Shown here piece by piece: positions 38,319-42,897 of a stretch of 42,897 nucleotides of DNA. This DNA comes from Firmicutes bacterium ADurb.Bin300. Its GTDB lineage: Bacteria > Bacillota > Clostridia > Oscillospirales > Acutalibacteraceae. The stretch spans positions 1 to 42,897 of the forward strand of contig MWBL01000010.1 in assembly GCA_002069015.1 (NCBI GenBank). Reading direction: 5' to 3'. A program made the translations under genes and the position numbers. Below the pieces are notes generated by a model. It was given only the letters and a program-made list of their open reading frames with translations, did not search any database and was not told the DNA's origin. Positions within the stretch are counted from its first letter, which is position 1, and the number at the start of each line of letters is the position of its first letter.

Positions 38319-39985
38319 GAATTATTCCTCCCGTATTCAAGTAATTCTTCGGCATTTTTAAGCTGATTGTCCGTAATTTCTCCGCCTCCCGTTATTCTCG
38401 CAAGCTCTCGTTTTCTGCCTTCAAAATCAAGAGGTGAAACGAATGTTTGAGTTCTGTTGCCCTCAGTTTTCTTTTCAGTAAGGAAATGCGTGTCGGCAAA
38501 AGCCGCTATTTGGGACAAATGAGTAACACATATTACCTGACGGTTTTTTGATGCCGCTTTTAGCTTTTGTCCCACCTTCAGTGCGGCTTTGCCGCTTACA
38601 CCCGAATCAATTTCATCAAAAATCAGCGTATCTATCCCGTCCTTGTCCGAAAGAACGCTCTTAAAGCTAAGCATAATCCTTGACAGCTCGCCGCCCGACG
38701 CTATTTTTGCAACCGGCTTCAAATCCTCGCCGACATTGGCGGATATAAGAAAGCAAACAGCGTCTGTCCCCGAGGCGGACAGCGGAGCCGTTTGAAAGAG
38801 AGTCTTAAATTTTACATACGGCATATCTAAAAATTCAAGCTCCTTCGAAACCTGAAGTTCAAATTGTGCGGAAGCCTTTTTTCTTTTTTCGGAGAGTTTC
38901 AAAGCCGTTTGCATACAAAGCTCCAGCGTCTCGGCATTTATCTCCCTGAGCCTTTTTATTTTTTCTTCGGAAAAATTCAGGGAATCTAATTTTTCCCGGG
39001 CCCTTTCAAGATATGTAATCATCTCCTGCTCGGAGTTTCCGTATTTTCGCCCGAGACGATAAAGCAGGTCAAGTCGCTCCTCGATATCCGCCATCTCGTT
39101 TGTATTGAAATCAAGACCGGTGAAGCTATCCCGAAGCTCTTCGGCCGCACTTTGCACAGCGTACATGGCCTCGGTGACATCATTCGCAATTGCTTCTAAC
39201 TCCCCGTCAACCTCAGCCGCCTTCGCAAGACTGCCGGCAGCTTGTGATAAAAACTCATATGCTCTAAGCTCGCCGTCGCCGCAAAGAGCGCTTTTAGCTT
39301 CATTAATAAGCTGCTCAAGCTTTTCGGCGTTTTGAATACAAGCGCGCCTTTTTCTCAGCTGTTCACGTTCGCCTACGCTTATGCCGGCAAGGGTAAGCTC
39401 GTTTATTTCATATTCAAGCATATCAGTAAGCCTTGCTTTCTTTTCATCGCTAATTGTAAGGCTTTCGATTTCTTTTTCAACTTCGGTATAGCTTAAATAA
39501 AGCTTTTCCATTTCGGAAAGAATAGCTGCATCATCCGCCACACGGTCTAAATAAAAAAGATGCTTAGAGTCGTCAAGAAGATCTCTGCTGTCTTGCTGAC
39601 CGTGAATGTTAATCAGGCACGAGCCAAGCTCACGCAAAACCGAAACGGTTACGGCAGTAGCGTTAATTTTACATATGTTTTTATCCTGACCTATAACGCG
39701 TGAAAGTATAAGGGTACCGTCTTCTCCCTGCTCGATTTCAAGCGATAAAAGCTTTTGCTTTGCCCTATTCGATATAGCCGTAAATACAGCGGTAACCGAT
39801 GCTTCTTTTTCACCCGAACGGATTAGCTCACGAGAGGTTCGAAACCCCAATACGGCGCTTATTGAGTCAAGTATAATGGATTTACCCGCCCCCGTTTCTC
39901 CGCTGAGAACGTTAAATCCCCCCGAAAACTCAATTTCAGCCTTTTCAATTATAGCAATGTTCTCAATTTTAAGATAAGATAACAT
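38315..39985 (-). CDS. recN: DNA repair protein RecN
   Basis: A 556-residue SMC-like ATPase acting at DNA double-strand breaks. The head begins MLSYLKIENIAIIEKAEIEF with Walker A S-G-E-T-G-A-G-K-S-I (about 28-37) and the Q-loop-like I-H-G-Q-Q-D-S-R near 133. Two coiled-coil arms fill about 155-365. The C-terminal head has I-A-S-G-G-E-L-S-R-I-M-L-S-F-K (signature), L-I-F-D-E-I-D-S-G-V-S-G (Walker B) and V-T-H-L-S-Q-I-A. The length is normal. It lies downstream of argR by 10 bases, in the standard Gram-positive order. Confidence 0.96.
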   Translation of the reverse strand: MLSYLKIENIAIIEKAEIEFSGGFNVLSGETGAGKSIILDSISAVLGFRTSRELIRSGEKEASVTAVFTAISNRAKQKLLSLEIEQGEDGTLILSRVIGQDKNICKINATAVTVSVLRELGSCLINIHGQQDSRDLLDDSKHLFYLDRVADDAAILSEMEKLYLSYTEVEKEIESLTISDEKKARLTDMLEYEINELTLAGISVGEREQLRKRRACIQNAEKLEQLINEAKSALCGDGELRAYEFLSQAAGSLAKAAEVDGELEAIANDVTEAMYAVQSAAEELRDSFTGLDFNTNEMADIEERLDLLYRLGRKYGNSEQEMITYLERAREKLDSLNFSEEKIKRLREINAETLELCMQTALKLSEKRKKASAQFELQVSKELEFLDMPYVKFKTLFQTAPLSASGTDAVCFLISANVGEDLKPVAKIASGGELSRIMLSFKSVLSDKDGIDTLIFDEIDSGVSGKAALKVGQKLKAASKNRQVICVTHLSQIAAFADTHFLTEKKTEGNRTQTFVSPLDFEGRKRELARITGGGEITDNQLKNAEELLEYGRNNS

Positions 39986-39995
39986 AAATCTGCCT

Positions 39996-40448
39996 TTACG
40001 CCTTGAGCATTTTATTTATTGTTGCCGTAAGTACACTCGCATCCTTTTCATCTCTGCAAAGCACAAAAATTGTATCTTCCCCGGCAAGTGAGCCAAGAAC
40101 CTCTTTTAAGTTCATGGAATCGATTGCGGCACATGCCGCCTGGGCAAGACCCGCATAGCACTTTACCACGCATATACGACCCGCATAATCAGTGGAAACA
40201 ACGGACTCCGAGAATATCGCGTAGAATTTGGAGACCGTATCATCCGTCCCGCTCTTTTCTATGGTATAGCGATAGCCTCTCTTATCGTTAGGTGTTTTGA
40301 TAAGGCGCAGCTCCTTGACGTCACGCGATACGGTAGCTTGCGTTACCTCGTATCCCCTTTCCCCGAGCATCTCGAGAAGCTCCTCTTGAGTTGCGATATT
40401 GTAGTTTTCGACAAGGTCAATTATTAGTTTCTGTCTGCTTCTTTTCAT
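39996..40448 (-). CDS. argR: Arginine repressor
   Basis: A 150-residue regulator of arginine metabolism. The N-terminal winged helix (1-70) has R-Q-K-L-I-I-D-L-V-E-N-Y-N-I-A-T-Q-E-E-L and T-Q-A-T-V-S-R-D-V-K-E-L-R-L-I-K, the DNA-binding helix. The C-terminal hexamerisation and arginine-binding domain (about 80-150) has A-G-L-A-Q-A-A-C-A-A-I-D and L-A-G-E-D-T-I-F-V-L-C-R. The ATG at 40448 has AGGAGG 6 bases upstream; the longer frame from 40502 overlaps nadK and is not used. As in other Firmicutes it stands between nadK and recN. Confidence 0.95.
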   Translation of the reverse strand: MKRSRQKLIIDLVENYNIATQEELLEMLGERGYEVTQATVSRDVKELRLIKTPNDKRGYRYTIEKSGTDDTVSKFYAIFSESVVSTDYAGRICVVKCYAGLAQAACAAIDSMNLKEVLGSLAGEDTIFVLCRDEKDASVLTATINKMLKA

Positions 40449-40464
40449 CTCATTCCTCCTAAAA

Positions 40465-41325
40465 TTAAAGCGCTCTTTTCGAGAATTTGTCCAATAGCAC
40501 ATCCATAAATGAATTTTCTTTTATTTTAATCAAATCGCAGGTAAGGTTCGCTTTTTTGATTTTCACCGAATAGCCCTTCTTAATATTTGCAGCTCCTAAG
40601 CTGTCACAAGTCAGGATAGCTCCGTCGCCCAAAAACGGTATTTTTACGGTAATCTCGCAATCATCACGAAGTACTACGGAACGCGACATCATTGTGTGAC
40701 TGCAAATAGGCGTAATTATAATTGCCTCAACAGCAGGCTCTACTACGGGACCTCCGGCAGAAAGCGAATAGGCGGTTGAACCCGTGGGTGTTGAAATAAT
40801 CAAGCCGTCGGCATTATAGTCATTCAGCTTTTCGTCGTTTTTGAAAAGCATGAGCTTAAGGGAGTGGAGATTTGCTCCCCTTAAAATAACGGCGTCATTA
40901 AGACAATTTGCGCTATACTTAATAATTCCGTTTTCATCTAAAAGCTCAACCGAGAGCAAAACTCTTTTATCAAGCTTATAATCTGCGCTCAAAAGCCGTT
41001 TGAGAAGATGTGTCTCATCGCCTTCAAGTCCTGCCATAAACGCAAGGTTTCCCGCGTTCACTCCCAACAGGGGTTTCCTGTTTTCTACTGCGTATTTTGA
41101 AGCGTAAATAAGCGAGCCGTCACCTCCAACGGCAATTATGACATCACTCGCTTTTGCAGCCACCACCGAAGACAGAAACAAAACCTTTTCGAAATCTAAA
41201 AACTTCTCCTTCATTTTCGTGTCAAGATATACCGTACAGCCGAGCGCCGTCAGTTCCCCTAATACCCTTCGCGTTATTGAAAGAGCGTTATCCCTCGTAA
41301 TGTTCGGGACGACAAAAACAACCAT
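40465..41325 (-). CDS. nadK: NAD kinase
   Basis: A 286-residue enzyme that makes NADP from NAD and ATP. The motifs are I-I-A-V-G-G-D-G-S-L-I-Y-A-S (GGDG, about 62-75), G-V-N-A-G-N-L-A-F-M, the N-D-A-V-I-L-R-G segment, D-G-L-I-I-S-T-P-T-G-S-T-A-Y-S-L-S-A-G-G-P (conserved core, residues 163-183) and I-T-P-I-C-S-H-T. The ATG follows GGAGG by 7 bases and comes 2 bases after the tlyA stop. An operon member of the dxs cluster. Confidence 0.96.
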   Translation of the reverse strand: MVVFVVPNITRDNALSITRRVLGELTALGCTVYLDTKMKEKFLDFEKVLFLSSVVAAKASDVIIAVGGDGSLIYASKYAVENRKPLLGVNAGNLAFMAGLEGDETHLLKRLLSADYKLDKRVLLSVELLDENGIIKYSANCLNDAVILRGANLHSLKLMLFKNDEKLNDYNADGLIISTPTGSTAYSLSAGGPVVEPAVEAIIITPICSHTMMSRSVVLRDDCEITVKIPFLGDGAILTCDSLGAANIKKGYSVKIKKANLTCDLIKIKENSFMDVLLDKFSKRAL

Positions 41326-41327
41326 TT

Positions 41328-42131
41328 TTAACCTCCAAGCTCAAGATGCGATAATCTAACGACTTCTTCGGAAGACATGTAGCTGTTTCCATTTGAGTTT
41401 TTCGAAATAAACATAAGATATTCAATATTGCCGCCCGGACCTTTAACAGGCGAATAATCAAGCCCCGAAATATTAAACCCGCATTGGAGAGCGTATCCTA
41501 TTGATGCATTTATTACTTGTTCGTGAATTACGGGGTCACGTACTACTCCCTTTTTGCCTACATTTTCTCTGCCTGCCTCGAACTGCGGCTTTATAAGGCA
41601 AACTGCCTCCCCATTTTCCGCAAGCATTCCGAATAGTACGGGAAGAATGAGCTTTAAGGATATAAATGAAACATCTATGCTTGCAAAACCAATAGGCTCG
41701 GGTACCTTCTCCTTTGTGATATATCTGAAATTGGTGCGCTCAAGAACTGTTACCCTCGAATCGGTTCGAAGCTTCCAAGAGAGCTGTCCGTATCCGACAT
41801 CTACCGCATAAACCCTTTTAGCCCCGTTTTGGAGTATGCAGTCCGTAAACCCTCCGGTAGATGCGCCGACATCCATACAAACCTTGCCGCCCAAATTAAT
41901 GTTGAATACTTGTAATGCCTTTTCAAGCTTTAATCCGCCGCGGCTGACATATTTTAATAAGCGGTTTCTGATTTCAATTATATCCTGTGACTTGACGCGT
42001 GTTCCCGGCTTCGTCTCTTTACGCGAATTTACATACACCTCGCCTGCCATGATAAGAGCCTTTGCCGTTTCACGGCTCTCACACAGCCCGCGCTCCGAAA
42101 GCGCCGAATCAAGCCTTGTAGTCGCATTCAT
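41328..42131 (-). CDS. tlyA: TlyA-family rRNA 2'-O-methyltransferase (S4-FtsJ)
   Basis: A 267-residue protein with an N-terminal S4 RNA-binding domain (about 5-62, R-L-D-S-A-L-S-E-R-G-L-C-E-S-R-E-T-A) and an FtsJ-like SAM domain (about 63-260) with D-V-G-A-S-T-G-G-F-T-D-C (motif I), V-G-Y-G-Q-L, I-D-V-S-F-I-S-L and I-K-P-Q-F-E-A-G. In TlyA this methylates ribosomal RNA; a hemolysin role for family members is doubtful. The ATG at 42131 has AGGAGAAGG just upstream and lies inside the end of dxs (23-base overlap); a start at 42179 is rejected. Confidence 0.93.
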   Translation of the reverse strand: MNATTRLDSALSERGLCESRETAKALIMAGEVYVNSRKETKPGTRVKSQDIIEIRNRLLKYVSRGGLKLEKALQVFNINLGGKVCMDVGASTGGFTDCILQNGAKRVYAVDVGYGQLSWKLRTDSRVTVLERTNFRYITKEKVPEPIGFASIDVSFISLKLILPVLFGMLAENGEAVCLIKPQFEAGRENVGKKGVVRDPVIHEQVINASIGYALQCGFNISGLDYSPVKGPGGNIEYLMFISKNSNGNSYMSSEEVVRLSHLELGG

Positions 42132-42897
42132 TGACCTTCTCCTGATTATTAATAAGTTCATACATGCCTTCGGCGTCAAGCCCGTATTTATGAAGCTGAG
42201 AGGCTATGCTGCCCTGCTCTACAAAACAATCCTCAAATGCCCTAAGGCAAAAGGCACCCTTAAAACCGTTCTCTATGAGCATACGAGAAAAGGTTTCCCC
42301 AACGCCGCCGCTTTTAATGCCTTCTTCAAAAAAGAAAATCTTTTTGTATGTCATGCACATGTTGACGCAAGAAGCGTCGATGGGCTTTATTGTGTTAAGC
42401 TTGACAACGCCCGCATCAATTCCCGATTTGCGCAGTCTTTCAGCCGCTTCGCACGCAAAGGAAAAGAGTCTGCCGTAAGTCACTATTGCTGTACTTGCGC
42501 CCTCGCTCAAATATGTTTCGTAATTTTCCGAGGTCGGGACATAACCTTGAGGGAGATACGGCTCACATCCGCGCGGGTATCTGACGGCAACTAATCCGCT
42601 TGTATGGTAAAGCGCGCGCACCAAAAAACTGTTAAGCTGTAAAAAACATGACGGGGCGTAAACCGTAACATTCGGAATACCGTTCAAAAACGCCGCATCG
42701 TATATACCCTGATGAGTTTCGCCGTCATCCCCGACAAGTCCCGCCCTGTCTATAGCAATAACCATATTTCGGTTTTGTAGTGCTCCGTCATGGATTATCT
42801 GGTCAAAGCAACGCTGAAGAAATGTTGAATAGACTACAAAAACAGGAAGCATACCGCTTTCGGCAAGTCCCAGGGCATAAGGTCCCATAAAACAACC
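42109..42897 (-). CDS. dxs: 1-deoxy-D-xylulose-5-phosphate synthase, C-terminal part
   Basis: The last 262 residues of Dxs, the first enzyme of the MEP isoprenoid pathway; the gene runs off the right edge and the frame is open to 42897. The transketolase pyrimidine domain has V-V-Y-S-T-F-L-Q-R-C-F-D-Q-I-I-H-D and I-A-I-D-R-A-G-L-V-G-D-D-G-E-T-H-Q-G, followed by V-R-Y-P-R-G. The C-terminal transketolase domain has L-N-T-I-K-P-I-D and E-E-G-I-K-S-G-G-V-G. The ATG at 42888 is internal, not a start. The TPP-binding N-terminal half is outside the window. Confidence 0.95.
   Translation of the reverse strand, partial: GCFMGPYALGLAESGMLPVFVVYSTFLQRCFDQIIHDGALQNRNMVIAIDRAGLVGDDGETHQGIYDAAFLNGIPNVTVYAPSCFLQLNSFLVRALYHTSGLVAVRYPRGCEPYLPQGYVPTSENYETYLSEGASTAIVTYGRLFSFACEAAERLRKSGIDAGVVKLNTIKPIDASCVNMCMTYKKIFFFEEGIKSGGVGETFSRMLIENGFKGAFCLRAFEDCFVEQGSIASQLHKYGLDAEGMYELINNQEKVNECDYKA

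Overview
The window reads as a chromosomal piece of an anaerobic, spore-forming member of the Bacillota, most likely class Clostridia. The signs are a homodimeric pyruvate:ferredoxin oxidoreductase, sporulation genes (sigG, yabP, yabQ, spoVAC, spoVAD, spoVAE), a c-di-AMP receptor of the DarA type, Gram-positive gene orders (yabP-yabQ-divIC-yabR and dxs-tlyA-nadK-argR-recN), strong Shine-Dalgarno sites and frequent TTG/GTG starts. I cannot name a genus. No rRNA, tRNA or CRISPR array was seen.

Layout. 1-2400: the 5' end of a lipoprotein gene running off the left edge, then a complete group II intron with its reverse transcriptase, inserted just behind the terminator of the PFOR gene. 2400-13750: nifJ (minus strand), then on the plus strand a CNNM/CBS membrane protein, sigG, an OPA-like MFS permease, a HAD phosphatase, yabP-yabQ-divIC-yabR, a fumarate hydratase alpha subunit and hpf. 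13750-15700: a small accessory island between two look-alike terminators, holding an AAC(6')-Ii-like acetyltransferase, a SAM methyltransferase and two coding fragments. 15700-22500: an orphan MacB/LolD-type ATPase, a P-loop kinase, the spoVAC-spoVAD pair plus an unrecognised 53-residue membrane protein, a membrane-anchored metallophosphoesterase, a tRNA methyltransferase-like gene damaged by a 22-bp palindrome, and a GPH-family sugar permease. 22500-29060: a tight minus-strand operon encoding an ABC exporter with an extra N-terminal domain and zinc ribbon, a DUF1854 protein, DarA and two U32 proteins. 29300-33200: abrB, an unknown gene, rsmI, a PHP phosphoesterase and an alpha/beta hydrolase. 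33200-35200: decayed sequence around an endonuclease/exonuclease/phosphatase-family gene, with a frameshifted ORF just upstream of that gene. 35200-38300: sugar-acid-type genes (TIM-barrel isomerase, SDR oxidoreductase, second TIM-barrel isomerase) with spoVAE in their midst. 38300-42897: the housekeeping cluster recN-argR-nadK-tlyA-dxs, with dxs cut by the right edge.

How it fits together. Three sporulation blocks act at successive stages: cortex/coat assembly (yabP, yabQ), late forespore transcription (sigG) and the dipicolinic acid channel (spoVA). The spoVA genes are split between two places 19 kb apart. The operon at 22.6-29.0 kb is the best candidate for an undescribed functional unit. 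The most striking structural oddity is the perfect inverted repeat in the methyltransferase gene, where the SAM-binding glycine motif seems to be missing.
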